Of a stretch of DNA of 43,090 nucleotides, positions 9,261 to 18,203 are shown piece after piece (within the stretch, counting starts at the first letter, position 1; every line of letters begins with the position of its first letter). A program made the position numbers and the translations under genes. The DNA is taken from contig CANGHW010000005.1 of the NCBI GenBank assembly GCA_947453695.1, positions 1 to 43,090 of the forward strand. Reading direction: 5' to 3'. Source of the stretch: Opitutia bacterium (lineage in GTDB: Bacteria > Verrucomicrobiota > Verrucomicrobiia > Opitutales > Opitutaceae). The notes below the pieces were generated by a model that saw nothing but the letters and a program-made list of their open reading frames with translations, did not search any database and was not told the origin of the DNA.

Positions 9261-10256
9261 CTAGTCCCGTCGGGCGTGGAGCACTTGGAATTTTTGGCCG
9301 AGGTGCGCGGGATGAAGAAGCTGGAGTAGGGCGAGCTTGCGTTGGCTGGCCCGCGAGGCTTCGGACGCGCTGATGGCGGCGATCGCTTCGCCGGCATGGC
9401 GGATCAGAAACGCCTCTTGCGATTCGATGACCGGCGACGCGAACCCATTTTGCTGCAGCGCGTCGCTCAACCAATCCCAACAGACGTGGCACGTGAGATC
9501 TTGCTCACCGGGGCGGGAGAGCAGGTCGTTCGATTGCGTATGGAGGTGGTAGGCACGTGCGGTGCCGGCCGGGGTCGCTTCGCTGAGCTCACGCAGGGAC
9601 TTTCCGTAATCAAAAGCGACAAACAGCCCGGACCACGCCTGTCGGGCAAGTTCCGCGGCCAAGGCGGCGGCTTCGTGAGGGGCGTCGAAGTGATAGCCGT
9701 CATGGTCGATGGCGGGCAGGGCAGTGGAGGGTAGGGTAGGACGCTCCACTTCGCGTAGCGTATCTCCGTCGAGACGAACCGCGATCTCCCGCCATTGCCC
9801 ATCGCGTCGAACGTAACGGGAGAACGGTTGCGCATCGAACAGTTCGTTGGAAAAGACCACGCAAGGTCCGCTGAGCTCGATTGGCTCGCCGAGGCGAATG
9901 GTCCGAGACGAGCCAAAGGGATGGGCGACGCCGGTCAGCACCCCACCGCCGGGCTCGGCACCAATCTCGATAAAGGTGTGTTCGTGCGGATCAGCGGGCC
10001 CGAGGAGCTTTGCGCAGGCGGCGGCGATCAGTTCGCCGAAAATCGGCCCGCTGGTGGTCGCGGTAAAAAAGTCCGTGCCCGGTCCATAGCCGACACGGGC
10101 CCGATCTCGCCGATAGTAGCCGACGTGCGGGTGGTAGAGCGCGAGGGCCATGAAACGGTCAAACGACATGGTCGCCTCGGCGTCGGCCGCAGTGCGGAAA
10201 GCGGCGAGAAATTCCGGCGTGGCGCCGGCAGGCGATACTTGAGCTGACGAACCCAT
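9261..10256 (-). CDS. MidA/NDUFAF7-family SAM-dependent methyltransferase
   Basis: A 331-residue protein of the MidA (DUF185) family, related to human NDUFAF7, which methylates an arginine during assembly of respiratory complex I. The family signature is clear: SFDRFMALALYHPHVGYY near residue 31, then TDFFTATTSGPIFGELIA near 61, then the SAM-binding strand FIEIGAEPGGGVL near 95, where the usual ELGPGxG is less canonical. The bacterial substrate is unknown. M1 is favoured because about 30 residues precede the SFxxFM motif in homologues. Its start codon lies only 16 bases from that of ctpA on the opposite strand, so the promoters must overlap each other's 5' ends. Confidence 0.85.
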   Translation of the reverse strand: MGSSAQVSPAGATPEFLAAFRTAADAEATMSFDRFMALALYHPHVGYYRRDRARVGYGPGTDFFTATTSGPIFGELIAAACAKLLGPADPHEHTFIEIGAEPGGGVLTGVAHPFGSSRTIRLGEPIELSGPCVVFSNELFDAQPFSRYVRRDGQWREIAVRLDGDTLREVERPTLPSTALPAIDHDGYHFDAPHEAAALAAELARQAWSGLFVAFDYGKSLRELSEATPAGTARAYHLHTQSNDLLSRPGEQDLTCHVCWDWLSDALQQNGFASPVIESQEAFLIRHAGEAIAAISASEASRASQRKLALLQLLHPAHLGQKFQVLHARRD

Positions 10257-10272
10257 TTACAAAGCGAAGCGG

Positions 10273-11577
10273 ATGCACACAGTGCCCGGCATGTTCAAAC
10301 GGATTCTCACCCTCACCACCGGGGCGCTCCTCGGAGTCGCCCTGACAGTGGCGACCGTGCGGGTGGCGACCGCGTGGAATTTGTTTCCCAATCGGGATTT
10401 GAGCCGTTCGGCCAGCTACGTCCGCGAGGTCATGCAACTCGTGGGGGAAAACTACGTCGACGAGAAGGCCGCCCAGTATGAACAACTCGCCAAGTCTGCG
10501 CTCCACGGCATGGTCGAATCGTTGGATCCGCACTCCGAGTTTTTGGAGGCGAAAGACAATCAAGAGTTCGAAGAGGATTTAGTCGGTGAGTTCGGCGGCA
10601 TTGGCATTCAAGTCGAGACGCGGGGAGGCAAGGCCGTGGTGATCACGCCCATGGCAGGCACGCCCGGTGAGCGGGCGGGCATTCAGCGTGGCGACGTCAT
10701 CGTGAGCATCGATGGCAAGCCCGTGGAGAACACGGCGACCATGGATGGCATTGTGAGCCGGCTGCGCGGCAAGCCGAAGACGCAGGTGCTGGTCGGGGTC
10801 TTTCGGCCTGCGACGAAGGTCACCATGGAGCTATCGCTCGTGCGCGAGATCATTAAGATCGAGAGCGTGCGGGATGTTCGCGTGATGCCGGACGACATTG
10901 GCTACGTGCAACTCACCGAGTTTTCTGAGCACACGGGTGAGCAATTTACGAAGGCGCTGGAGCAATTGCTCAAAGATGGCGCCACGAGCGTCGTCATCGA
11001 CATGCGCAACAACCCGGGCGGACTCCTCGATGCCGCTGTCGAAGTGGCGGAGCCGTTTTTCAAGAAAGGGGAGCTGATCGTCTACACGCAGGGTCGTAAA
11101 CCAGCGGATCGCGAAGACTACAAAGCTGAGGCCGACGGGGCACCGCTGACGATTCCCGTCGCGATCCTCATCAACGCCGGCAGTGCGAGCGCCGCCGAGG
11201 TCGTCACGGGAGCCCTGAAAGACACCGGGCGGGCGGTGGTGGTCGGCGAGCGCTCCTTCGGCAAGGGCTCGGTGCAATCGGTCTTCAAACTCAAGAACGG
11301 CGAGGGCCTCCGGCTCACGACCGCGAAGTATTACACGCCCAGTGGCGTGAGCATTCATGAGAAAGGCATCGCGCCGCACGTGGACGTCGTGATGACGCCC
11401 GAGGAGGACAGCAAATTGCGCCGCCAACGGAGCCGGCCCGATATCGTCGATCCGAAGGAGTTTAAGGAGCGTTTCGGGTTCGAACCCATCGTGGACCGCC
11501 AGTTGCAAGCCGCGGTGGATGTCTTGAAGGGAGTGCGTCTGCTCGACGTGCGCTCCGGTCGCCCCGCCTCGCAGTAA
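10273..11577 (+). CDS. Carboxyl-terminal processing serine protease (S41A, CtpA-like)
   Basis: A 434-residue exported protease. A signal peptide or N-terminal anchor (ILTLTTGALLGVALTVATV) is followed by an N-terminal helical region, a PDZ domain at about residues 100-190 (GEFGGIGIQVE, then PGERAGIQRGDVIVSIDG) and the S41 catalytic core. The catalytic Ser306 lies in NAGSASAAEV, and Lys331, 25 residues later in SFGKGSVQS, completes the Ser-Lys dyad. Such enzymes trim C-termini of periplasmic proteins or degrade mis-targeted ones. An alternative start at Met7 (10291) would give a more compact signal peptide and leave 34 bases to the divergent gene. tsaD starts one base after its stop codon, so the two are almost certainly co-translated. 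Confidence 0.94.
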   Translation: MHTVPGMFKRILTLTTGALLGVALTVATVRVATAWNLFPNRDLSRSASYVREVMQLVGENYVDEKAAQYEQLAKSALHGMVESLDPHSEFLEAKDNQEFEEDLVGEFGGIGIQVETRGGKAVVITPMAGTPGERAGIQRGDVIVSIDGKPVENTATMDGIVSRLRGKPKTQVLVGVFRPATKVTMELSLVREIIKIESVRDVRVMPDDIGYVQLTEFSEHTGEQFTKALEQLLKDGATSVVIDMRNNPGGLLDAAVEVAEPFFKKGELIVYTQGRKPADREDYKAEADGAPLTIPVAILINAGSASAAEVVTGALKDTGRAVVVGERSFGKGSVQSVFKLKNGEGLRLTTAKYYTPSGVSIHEKGIAPHVDVVMTPEEDSKLRRQRSRPDIVDPKEFKERFGFEPIVDRQLQAAVDVLKGVRLLDVRSGRPASQ

Positions 11578-11578
11578 G

Positions 11579-12613
11579 ATGATTCTCGCGCTCGAGAGCT
11601 CGTGTGACGAGACCGCGGTCGCCCTCTTCGATCCGGCGAAGGGCATCCTCGGGGAGTGGATCCATAGTCAGATCGCCTTGCACGAAAAGCATGGCGGCGT
11701 CGTGCCCGATCTCGCGACGCGGGAGCATCTGCGCAATTTCGGTCCGTTGCTCACTCGGGCCCGGGAAGAGATTGGATTTGGCTCCGTGAGTGAAGTCGCA
11801 GTCACCAACGGGCCGGGCCTCGCGGCGTGTCTGGTGATCGGCGTGGCGGCGGCCAAGGCCATGTCTCTGGCGCTCAAAGCCCCGCTGGCGGGCGTGAATC
11901 ACCTGCGGGGGCACGTCTGGTCACCCTTTATTGCGCTGCACGCCGAGGCGCCGGCGCAGTTTGATGCGCGGCTGGCGGCGTTGTTGCCCCACTTGGGATT
12001 GATCGTATCTGGGGGAAACACGCTGCTCTTCAAACTCGATGAGGCGCGCCGGGTGACGGTCCTGTCTTCGACGCGCGATGATGCGGCGGGCGAGGCGCTG
12101 GACAAGGGCGCCAAGCTGCTCGGCCTTGGCTATCCCGGCGGTCCCCTGGTGGAGAAACAGGCGGCGGCCGGGCGTGCTGACGCGTTTGATTTCCCGCGCG
12201 GCATCGGCCAGCGCGACGAATTGGATTTTTCGTTTTCTGGGCTGAAGACGAGTCTCCGCTATCAGATCGAAAAGATGTCCACGGATGAGGTGCGGGCGCG
12301 CATGTCCGATCTGTGTGCGAGCTACCAGCAGGCGGTGGTCGATGCCCTGGCGCGCAAGACGCGGGCGGCGCTGCGGTTGGGCGGGGGAGCCTACCGTAGC
12401 CTCGGACTATCAGGTGGGGTGGCGAACAATCGCACCCTGCGGGCTGCGCTCGAAGCCGAGGCTGCTCGCGGAGGGATTCCATCATATGCGGCGCAGCCCA
12501 AGCACACCGGCGACAATGCCGGGATGATTGCGTTCGCCGCTTGGGCCGACTCCAGCGTGGAGCGCGGTGCGCAGTGCGGCCTCGGGGTCGAGCCGAGTGC
12601 CCCGCTCGCGTGA
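11579..12613 (+). CDS. tsaD: tRNA N6-adenosine threonylcarbamoyltransferase TsaD
   Basis: A 344-residue ASKHA-fold protein that transfers the threonylcarbamoyl group from TC-AMP to A37 of tRNAs reading ANN codons, together with TsaB and TsaE. Seen in the sequence: LALESSCDETAVAL at the N-terminus, KHGGVVPDLATREH, the metal ligands His108 and His112 in GVNHLRGHVWSP, LIVSGGNTLL, LSGGVANNRTLR and the third ligand Asp312 in KHTGDNAGMIAF. Length and motifs are those of the bacterial family. It follows ctpA by one base and ends four bases before the convergent rpoN stop, so no intergenic terminator is possible between them. Confidence 0.97.
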   Translation: MILALESSCDETAVALFDPAKGILGEWIHSQIALHEKHGGVVPDLATREHLRNFGPLLTRAREEIGFGSVSEVAVTNGPGLAACLVIGVAAAKAMSLALKAPLAGVNHLRGHVWSPFIALHAEAPAQFDARLAALLPHLGLIVSGGNTLLFKLDEARRVTVLSSTRDDAAGEALDKGAKLLGLGYPGGPLVEKQAAAGRADAFDFPRGIGQRDELDFSFSGLKTSLRYQIEKMSTDEVRARMSDLCASYQQAVVDALARKTRAALRLGGGAYRSLGLSGGVANNRTLRAALEAEAARGGIPSYAAQPKHTGDNAGMIAFAAWADSSVERGAQCGLGVEPSAPLA

Positions 12614-12617
12614 GCGG

Positions 12618-14141
12618 TTACTTGTAGTCGCGGCGCAGATTGCTCGGCAGGATGCCCAGCTCCTCGCGGTATTTGGCCACAGTGCGGCGGGCGATCTTGA
12701 TGCCCTTTTCCTGCAGCTTCGCGACGATCTCCTGATCGCTGAGCGGAGTGGAGCGATCCTCGCCTGCGACGAGGTCGGCGATCATTTCCTTTACGCTCGT
12801 ATTGGAGACAGAGGCGCCGCTATCCGCCTGATAGCCGGGCGTGAAAAAGTATTTGAAATCGAAGACGCCGTGCGGGGTCTTGATGTATTTGTTGGCGATC
12901 GCGCGGCTGACGGTCGTCTCGTGCACGCCGACGACATCGGCGATCTGCGTCATCGTGAGCGGCTTGAGCGCCGAGACGCCATTGTCGAAAAACTCCTTCT
13001 GCGCGTTGATGATCTCGCGGGTGATGCGCTCGATGGTGCGTTGGCGCTGCTCGATCGAGTCGATGAGAAACTTGCCCGAACGCATCCGCTCGCGGAGATA
13101 GTCGCGCTCGTCCTTGGAGAGCGTGCCCTTGGCAATGAGATCGCGGTAGGTGCTGGAGATGCGGAGGCGGGGGATGTAGTCGCTGTTGAGGTGGATCTTC
13201 CACTCGTCGCCGTCTTTTTCGACCGTCACGTCGGCGACGACGACCCGGTTGTTGTCCTCGGCAAATCGGCGTCCGGGGGCGGGGTCGAGTTTGCCGATTT
13301 CCTCGATGGCAGACTGCACGTCATCGGCATCGGCGCCGAGTTTGCGAGCGAGCTCGGGGATGCGGCGCCGGGTCAGGAGATCGAAATAGTCGCGGATCAT
13401 CCGGAGCGCGAGCGAGTCGCTGCGGCCCTTGGCGGCGAGTTGGAGGAGGAGACACTCGGCCAGGTCTTTGGCTCCGATACCGGGAGGATCGAAGGTCTTG
13501 AGCACGCGCAGCGCCTCCTGCACCGCGTCGAGCGGGAGTCCGGTCTGCAACGCCACATCCGAGGTTGACTGGGTGAGGAAGCCGCGGTCGTCGAGGCTGC
13601 CCACGAGGTGCTGCATGGCCTGAAGCGCGGTTGGAGTGAGCTCGGTCATCTCCGCTTGCTGCATGAGATGCTCCTGCAGCGAGGTTTCGCTTACCAGCGA
13701 GTCAAAGAAATGCTGCCGCTTCTCGGCGTCTTCCGAAGTGTAGGGCTGGGTCCCGCCGACGCTGGCCATGTGGTCGCGCCAGTCTTCGTCCATCTTACCG
13801 AGGATTTCGAATTCCTTGTCCTTGGAGAAATCCATCTCGTCGCGCTTGCCCTCGTCCTCGTTCGTGGGGGAGGCGTCTTGCGCGTCGGAGTCGTTCTTGC
13901 CGGCCGTGCCGTTGTCAGAGTCGCGATCGGTGGGAGCTTCCTCCTGCGGTTTGTCGAGGCTCTCTCCCTCCATGGGGAGCTCTTCGAGCGTGGGATTGCT
14001 CTGGAGTTCTTCCTGGATGACCGAACGGAGGTCCAGCGCGGCGACCTGAAGAATTTTCAGGGAGTGCCGCAGTTGCGGCGCCAGGACGAGAGACTGCGTC
14101 TGGCGCTGGCGAAGTTCGTGACTAAATCCGTGCCCGCTCAT
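12618..14141 (-). CDS. rpoN: RNA polymerase sigma-54 factor RpoN
   Basis: A 507-residue sigma-54. Region I is present (QTQSLVLAPQLRHSLKILQ, then the ELQSNPTLEE segment), followed by an acidic, low-complexity region II at about residues 55-110. Core-binding and HTH regions follow (MTQIADVVGVHETTVSRAI), and the RpoN box ARRTVAKYRE starts at residue 484 close to the C-terminus. Sigma-54 recognises -24/-12 promoters and needs AAA+ enhancer-binding activators, none of which is encoded in this window. It lies 29 bases downstream of a Ser/Thr kinase gene on the same strand, probably in one operon. Confidence 0.97.
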   Translation of the reverse strand: MSGHGFSHELRQRQTQSLVLAPQLRHSLKILQVAALDLRSVIQEELQSNPTLEELPMEGESLDKPQEEAPTDRDSDNGTAGKNDSDAQDASPTNEDEGKRDEMDFSKDKEFEILGKMDEDWRDHMASVGGTQPYTSEDAEKRQHFFDSLVSETSLQEHLMQQAEMTELTPTALQAMQHLVGSLDDRGFLTQSTSDVALQTGLPLDAVQEALRVLKTFDPPGIGAKDLAECLLLQLAAKGRSDSLALRMIRDYFDLLTRRRIPELARKLGADADDVQSAIEEIGKLDPAPGRRFAEDNNRVVVADVTVEKDGDEWKIHLNSDYIPRLRISSTYRDLIAKGTLSKDERDYLRERMRSGKFLIDSIEQRQRTIERITREIINAQKEFFDNGVSALKPLTMTQIADVVGVHETTVSRAIANKYIKTPHGVFDFKYFFTPGYQADSGASVSNTSVKEMIADLVAGEDRSTPLSDQEIVAKLQEKGIKIARRTVAKYREELGILPSNLRRDYK

Positions 14142-14170
14142 GTGCTGGATGAAAATTCCCGAGGTTCATC

Positions 14171-15190
14171 TCAGATGGGGGAGCGTGTAGAAAGCGAAGG
14201 GATGACCGGATCTTTGATCCCGAAGAGCTCTTTGAGGTAAACGCCGAGCTTTTCGTTGGTGGGGCCGTAACGGTCACTATAGAGGTAAAGTTCGAGATCG
14301 GTGAGCATCTCGGAGGCGGACTGATAGCGCTTGTCCCGGTCGCGCTGCAGGGCGCGCTGGATGATCGCCTCAAGCTTGGGATCGATGTCGTCGCGCAGCG
14401 TGGAGAACTGCGGGATGGGCATCGTCAGGATGTTGCGCCGCGATTGGGCACGATCATGCGAACGGAAGAGATTTTTCCCCAGCAGCAGCTCGGTGAGGAC
14501 GATGCCGAGCGGGAAGACGTCTGCTCGTGCGTCGGTGATCGCGTAGCTGGCTTGCTCGGGTGAAAGATATTCATCTTTGCCGGCGATGACCTTGCCTTCC
14601 TCATTATACATCAGGTCAAGGGCCTTCGCGATGCCGAAGTCAGTGAGCTTCACATCGCCTTCCTGAGCGACCATAACATTCTTCGGACCGATATCGCGAT
14701 GGACGATATTGAGGTGGCGTCCCTCGCGGTCACATTTGTTGTGCGCGTAAGTCAGGCCGCGCGCCACGCGGGAAATGATAAACGCTGCGAGATCGATCGG
14801 GATGGCTTTGCCGAGCTGGCGGTGGCGCTCCAGAAACTGTTCCAGATTCACGCCCTTCACGTATTCCATCACCATGAAATACTGCCCGCCCACCTGACCG
14901 AGGTGGTAGGTTTGGACGATGTTGGTGTGGATCAAGTCCGCGACCAGCCGCGCTTCGCCGATGAAGTTGTTTTGGAATTCCTCGATCGCCGAATACTCTT
15001 CGCGAATCAGCTTCACGGCGACGACCTTGCGGAAATTGCCCGCTCCCAGTTGGACGGCCTCGTAAACCAAGCCCATGCCACCCTCCGCAATCTTGCGGGT
15101 CATCTCATAGTGGAGCTCGTTGAAGATGTGCTTAATAGACGCCACGGCCGCAGACAAAAGGGTCGGTGGGCGCGACTGGCAAGAGCGCAT
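14171..15190 (-). CDS. Cytoplasmic Ser/Thr protein kinase (Hanks type)
   Basis: A 339-residue kinase. Visible elements are the glycine-rich loop [12 protein letters not shown], the ATP-binding Lys60 in [11 protein letters not shown], the catalytic loop [11 protein letters not shown] with Asp166, the DFG motif at residues 184-186 (LTDFGIAKA) and YLSPEQ in the activation segment. The catalytic loop has Gly where most Ser/Thr kinases have Lys (HRDLKPxN); some bacterial kinases have Ser here. No transmembrane helix or sensor domain follows the kinase domain; the C-terminal tail is only about 30 residues. The start may be the GTG at codon 16 instead of M1; neither has a Shine-Dalgarno sequence. 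Co-transcription with rpoN suggests, but does not prove, a link to sigma-54 control. Confidence 0.93.
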   Translation of the reverse strand: MRSCQSRPPTLLSAAVASIKHIFNELHYEMTRKIAEGGMGLVYEAVQLGAGNFRKVVAVKLIREEYSAIEEFQNNFIGEARLVADLIHTNIVQTYHLGQVGGQYFMVMEYVKGVNLEQFLERHRQLGKAIPIDLAAFIISRVARGLTYAHNKCDREGRHLNIVHRDIGPKNVMVAQEGDVKLTDFGIAKALDLMYNEEGKVIAGKDEYLSPEQASYAITDARADVFPLGIVLTELLLGKNLFRSHDRAQSRRNILTMPIPQFSTLRDDIDPKLEAIIQRALQRDRDKRYQSASEMLTDLELYLYSDRYGPTNEKLGVYLKELFGIKDPVIPSLSTRSPI

Positions 15191-15224
15191 ATCAGATTAG
15201 GCGTGGAATTTGCTGTGTCGTCCG

Positions 15225-15252
15225 TTGACAGCATGGGTAGGGGGATTATTTT
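15225..15252 (+). promoter_or_regulatory. Candidate promoter of the IscA/ErpA-type gene
   Basis: A perfect -35 box TTGACA (15225-15230) is followed after 16 bases by TATTTT (15247-15252). Transcription would begin about seven bases further on, at or near the GTG start codon at 15259, which would give a leaderless message. The -10 match is only moderate. Confidence 0.35.
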
Positions 15253-15258
15253 CCCGCC

Positions 15259-15576
15259 GTGATCACGCTGACTCCTCGCGCCGCCCTCCAAGTTCGCTCC
15301 ATGCAGGCCGAACTCAACGCACCGCAGAAGCGGTTGCGGGTATTTGTCGAGTCGGGCGGCTGCTCAGGCTTCCAGTATGGCATGTCGTTCGACGAGCCGA
15401 AGCCGGGCGATGCCGAACTCCAGAGTGAGGCCGTGCCGATGCTCCTCGATCCGGCCAGTCTCGCCTACTTGGATGGCTCGGTAATCGACTTTGACGATGG
15501 TCTCCACGGCAAGGGCTTCGACATCAAGAACCCTAACGCCCAGAGCACCTGCGGCTGCGGTAAGTCATTTAACTGA
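15259..15576 (+). CDS. IscA/ErpA-type iron-sulfur cluster assembly protein
   Basis: A 105-residue A-type Fe-S carrier (HesB/IscA/SufA/ErpA family) that delivers clusters to apo-proteins. The three conserved cysteines are Cys35 in ESGGCSGFQY and Cys98 and Cys100 in STCGCGKSF. The fold-defining GxxIDFDDGLHGKGFDIKNP segment is also present. The motifs do not decide between ErpA, IscA and SufA; no suf or isc genes lie nearby, which is usual for ErpA. The start is a GTG at 15259 giving MITLTPRAA, the typical N-terminus. It is divergent from the Ser/Thr kinase gene with 68 bases between starts, and convergent with ubiE. Confidence 0.9.
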   Translation: MITLTPRAALQVRSMQAELNAPQKRLRVFVESGGCSGFQYGMSFDEPKPGDAELQSEAVPMLLDPASLAYLDGSVIDFDDGLHGKGFDIKNPNAQSTCGCGKSFN

Positions 15577-15648
15577 CCTCCGCGGCAAGCGGTTTCGCCC
15601 ACGTTAAGAGATTGCCGGGCACATCGTGCCTACGCCGCGGTTCGCTCG

Positions 15649-16350
15649 TTATTTCACCGCTACGTGGAGAGCCACGATCCCGAAGGTCATCCCTCGGGAT
15701 TCCACCTGCGCGAATCCCGCCTGCCGGATCTCCCCTGAGAGCTCGGCTTGATTGGGAAACTGCTCGATCGTTTCGTTGAGGTATACATAGGCCGCCCGGT
15801 CCCCCGTCACGGCGCCAGCCACCCAGGGCAGGATCTTGCGCAAGTAGAAATAGTAGAAGGGCCGGAACCACGCCTGGGGTTGGGTAAACTCCAGCACCAA
15901 GAGTCGCCCACCGGGCCGGAGGACCCGGCGCATCTCGCTCAGGCCTCGCTGCCGGTCGGCCAAGTTACGCAGGCCAAAAGAGATCGTTAGGGCATCGCAG
16001 CAGCCATCGGCGAGGGGCAGGGCGAGTCCATCCCCCTGGCGAAATGTGACGTTGGCATAAAATCCCGCGCCCGCGGCGAGCTTCTTTTGCTCGGCCTCAT
16101 CGAGCATCGGCTGGCAGAAATCCATGCCGATGATTTGCGTGGAGGGGGGCAGCTGGCGGGCAAGGGCAAAGGCGACGTCCCCGCTCCCGGTGGCCAGATC
16201 GACGATGTCCCGTGGCCGGCCTTGCTCGACGGCCTGCACGAGTTTTCTCCGCCACCATACGTCCATGCCACCGCTGAGCAGGCGATTCGCCAGATCGTAG
16301 CGGCGCGCGATGCGCCCAAACATGGAATTGACGGCAACGGGATCTGGCAT
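15649..16350 (-). CDS. ubiE: Demethylmenaquinone/ubiquinone C-methyltransferase UbiE/MenG
   Basis: A 233-residue SAM-dependent methyltransferase of quinone synthesis. Signatures are MFGRIARRYDLANRLLSGG at the N-terminus, the SAM motif VDLATGSGDVAFALA at about residues 50-64, GMDFCQPMLDEAE, and the family motifs TISFGLRNLADRQRGL and LVLEFTQPQ. In an organism that uses menaquinone the reaction is methylation of demethylmenaquinone; which quinone is made here cannot be read from the window. It starts on the minus strand 130 bases from the IHF-like gene, and the stop lies 72 bases from the convergent Fe-S carrier gene. Confidence 0.93.
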   Translation of the reverse strand: MPDPVAVNSMFGRIARRYDLANRLLSGGMDVWWRRKLVQAVEQGRPRDIVDLATGSGDVAFALARQLPPSTQIIGMDFCQPMLDEAEQKKLAAGAGFYANVTFRQGDGLALPLADGCCDALTISFGLRNLADRQRGLSEMRRVLRPGGRLLVLEFTQPQAWFRPFYYFYLRKILPWVAGAVTGDRAAYVYLNETIEQFPNQAELSGEIRQAGFAQVESRGMTFGIVALHVAVK

Positions 16351-16407
16351 GGAGGAAAGCGAGGAAGCTGGAGCGAAATCTTTAGTTTAGCCAGCTAGTC
16401 ATAATGG

Positions 16408-16437
16408 TTGACGCAATTAGAGCCCTGCAAATAGTTT
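16408..16437 (+). promoter_or_regulatory. Candidate sigma-70 promoter of the IHF/HU gene
   Basis: TTGACG (16408-16413) is followed after 18 bases by TAGTTT (16432-16437). A start near 16444 would leave a leader of about 37 bases before the ATG at 16481. The stretch is AT-richer than its surroundings. Confidence 0.38.
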
Positions 16438-16480
16438 AAGACGCTTCAGTGTAACCGGCCTCAGTCGAAAGGATCCACCC

Positions 16481-16801
16481 ATGTCCAACCTGACCAAACG
16501 CGAAATCGTGCTGGAAATCTACCGTAAGTCTGGCTTCCCGCAAAAACAGATCGTTGATACTGTGCAACAGACCCTCGATATCGTCCAAAAGGCGTTGGCC
16601 AATGGTCGTAACGTCGAGTTGCGCAACTTCGGCGTGCTTGAAGTGCAGGTGCGCAAACAGCGCATCGGACGCAATCCTAACAAACCCGAGGCCGAGGTGG
16701 TCATACCCCAGCGCGCCGTGGTGAAATTCAAGTCAGGCAAGATCCTCAAGCAGCAGCTGAAGAAGCTGGATCTCGCCAAGCTGAATCCTCCCACCGCCTG
16801 A
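16481..16801 (+). CDS. IHF/HU-family nucleoid-associated DNA-bending protein
   Basis: A 106-residue protein of the HU/IHF family, which bends DNA as a dimer. The N-terminus TKREIVLEIY, the core VELRNFGVLEVQVRK and the beta-arm tip IGRNPNKPEAE, with the proline that intercalates into DNA, are all present. About ten extra residues (DLAKLNPPTA) extend the C-terminus. The lack of a nearby partner subunit suggests a homodimer, or a partner encoded elsewhere; HU and IHF cannot be separated by eye. Unlike nearly all its neighbours it has a clear ribosome-binding site (GAAAGGA at 16467-16473, seven bases before ATG), suggesting strong translation. Confidence 0.9.
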   Translation: MSNLTKREIVLEIYRKSGFPQKQIVDTVQQTLDIVQKALANGRNVELRNFGVLEVQVRKQRIGRNPNKPEAEVVIPQRAVVKFKSGKILKQQLKKLDLAKLNPPTA

Positions 16802-16888
16802 GTTCGGTCTGCCGGCCGGCGCGCCATGCTGTGCCCGGAGTTTTTTTGAGTCGCCCTGACTTTCGGCGGTTCACAAGGTCGGGGCCTC

Positions 16889-18196
16889 ATGGCCACCTTC
16901 CAGACCCTTCCCGGATTCCGCGAGTTCTATCCCGAGGATTTTTCGCGTCGGAACCACATTTTCCGCCTGTGGCGGCAGACGGCCAACACCTTTGGCTTTG
17001 CCGAATACGATGCGCCCGTGCTGGAGCCGCTCGATCTCTACAAGGCCAAGTCGGGCGACGAGATCGAGGCCCAGCTTTTCAGTTTTACCGACAAAGGCGG
17101 TCGCGAGGTAGCGTTGCGCCCCGAGATGACGCCCACGGTGTGTCGGCTTGTGGGGGCCAAGGCCAGCGCGCTCAAGCGCCCGATCAAATGGTTTAGCATC
17201 GCCGAGTTTTACCGCTACGAACGCATGCAGAAGGGGCGGGGCCGCTGCTTCTTCCAGTTCAATGCCGACATCTTTGGCGAGCCTGGTCCCGAGGCCGAGA
17301 CCGAGCTGATCGCGCTCCTCGTGCAGTGCCTCGCTTCGTTTGGTCTCACCGAGCAGGATTTCTACGTCCGTCTCAGCGACCGGAATCTCTGGTTCTACTA
17401 CCTCGAGGCCCTCGGGCTCGACGAACCGCGGATCCGCGGCGTGCTGGGTGCGGTGGATCGGTTTGAGAAATACGGCGACGACGCGTTCAAGGGTTACAAC
17501 GAGCAATTCGGCGAACTCGATGCGGCGATCAAAGCCAAGGTGCTGGCATTCCTCCAGATCAAGTCACTCGCGGCCCTGCAAGAGACTCTCGGCGGCATCG
17601 GGGGCGAAAAACTCACGGCCCGTCTCGCGGACTGGAAGAAACTCCTCGGCAACTTGGACGCGATGGGGCTCGGCCGTTTTATCGAGGTCGATCTCGGCGT
17701 CGTGCGCGGTCTCGCCTACTACACCGGCTTCGTCTTTGAGGCGTTTGATCGCAAAGGCGAACTCCGCGCCCTCGCCGGTGGCGGGCGCTACGATGACCTC
17801 GTGCAAAAGCTCGGCGGTCCCGCGCTCCCGGCCGTCGGCTTCGCGATCGGCGATATGACCTTCGCTCTCCTGTTGGAGCAGCGCGGGCTCATGCCGACCT
17901 TCGTGCAGGCCCCCGATGTGTATTGTGTGATCGGTGGCGAGGCGGAGCGGCAGGCGGCCTTTGGCGATATCCACGCCCTGCGCGCGGCCGGCTACCGCGT
18001 GGATTATCCGATGAAGGAGGTCGCATTCGGGAAACAGTTCAAGACGGCCGCCGAGTCCGGCGCCAAGCTCGCGCTGATTTATGGCGGCGATGAAGTGGCG
18101 CGCGGCGTGGTCAAGTTGCGCGACCTCACCGATCGCACCGAGCAGGAGATTCCCCGTAGTGCCGTGGTGACCACGGTGCGCGATTTCTTCAGTTGA
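16889..18196 (+). CDS. hisS: Histidine--tRNA ligase HisS
   Basis: A 435-residue class II aminoacyl-tRNA synthetase that charges tRNA-His. The N-terminus LPGFREFYPEDFSRR, motif 1 region, motif 2 (YRYERMQKGRGRCFFQFNADIFG, split over residues near 110-130), the histidine-specific segments VVRGLAYYTGFVFEAFD and GGGRYDDLV, and the C-terminal anticodon-binding domain are visible. In the first histidine motif Ala replaces the Asp of the common RGLDYYT form. It follows the IHF-like gene by 87 bases, and a GC-rich hairpin with a weak T tract follows it. It converges on cdd. Confidence 0.96.
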   Translation: MATFQTLPGFREFYPEDFSRRNHIFRLWRQTANTFGFAEYDAPVLEPLDLYKAKSGDEIEAQLFSFTDKGGREVALRPEMTPTVCRLVGAKASALKRPIKWFSIAEFYRYERMQKGRGRCFFQFNADIFGEPGPEAETELIALLVQCLASFGLTEQDFYVRLSDRNLWFYYLEALGLDEPRIRGVLGAVDRFEKYGDDAFKGYNEQFGELDAAIKAKVLAFLQIKSLAALQETLGGIGGEKLTARLADWKKLLGNLDAMGLGRFIEVDLGVVRGLAYYTGFVFEAFDRKGELRALAGGGRYDDLVQKLGGPALPAVGFAIGDMTFALLLEQRGLMPTFVQAPDVYCVIGGEAERQAAFGDIHALRAAGYRVDYPMKEVAFGKQFKTAAESGAKLALIYGGDEVARGVVKLRDLTDRTEQEIPRSAVVTTVRDFFS

Positions 18197-18203
18197 TTCC
18201 CGC

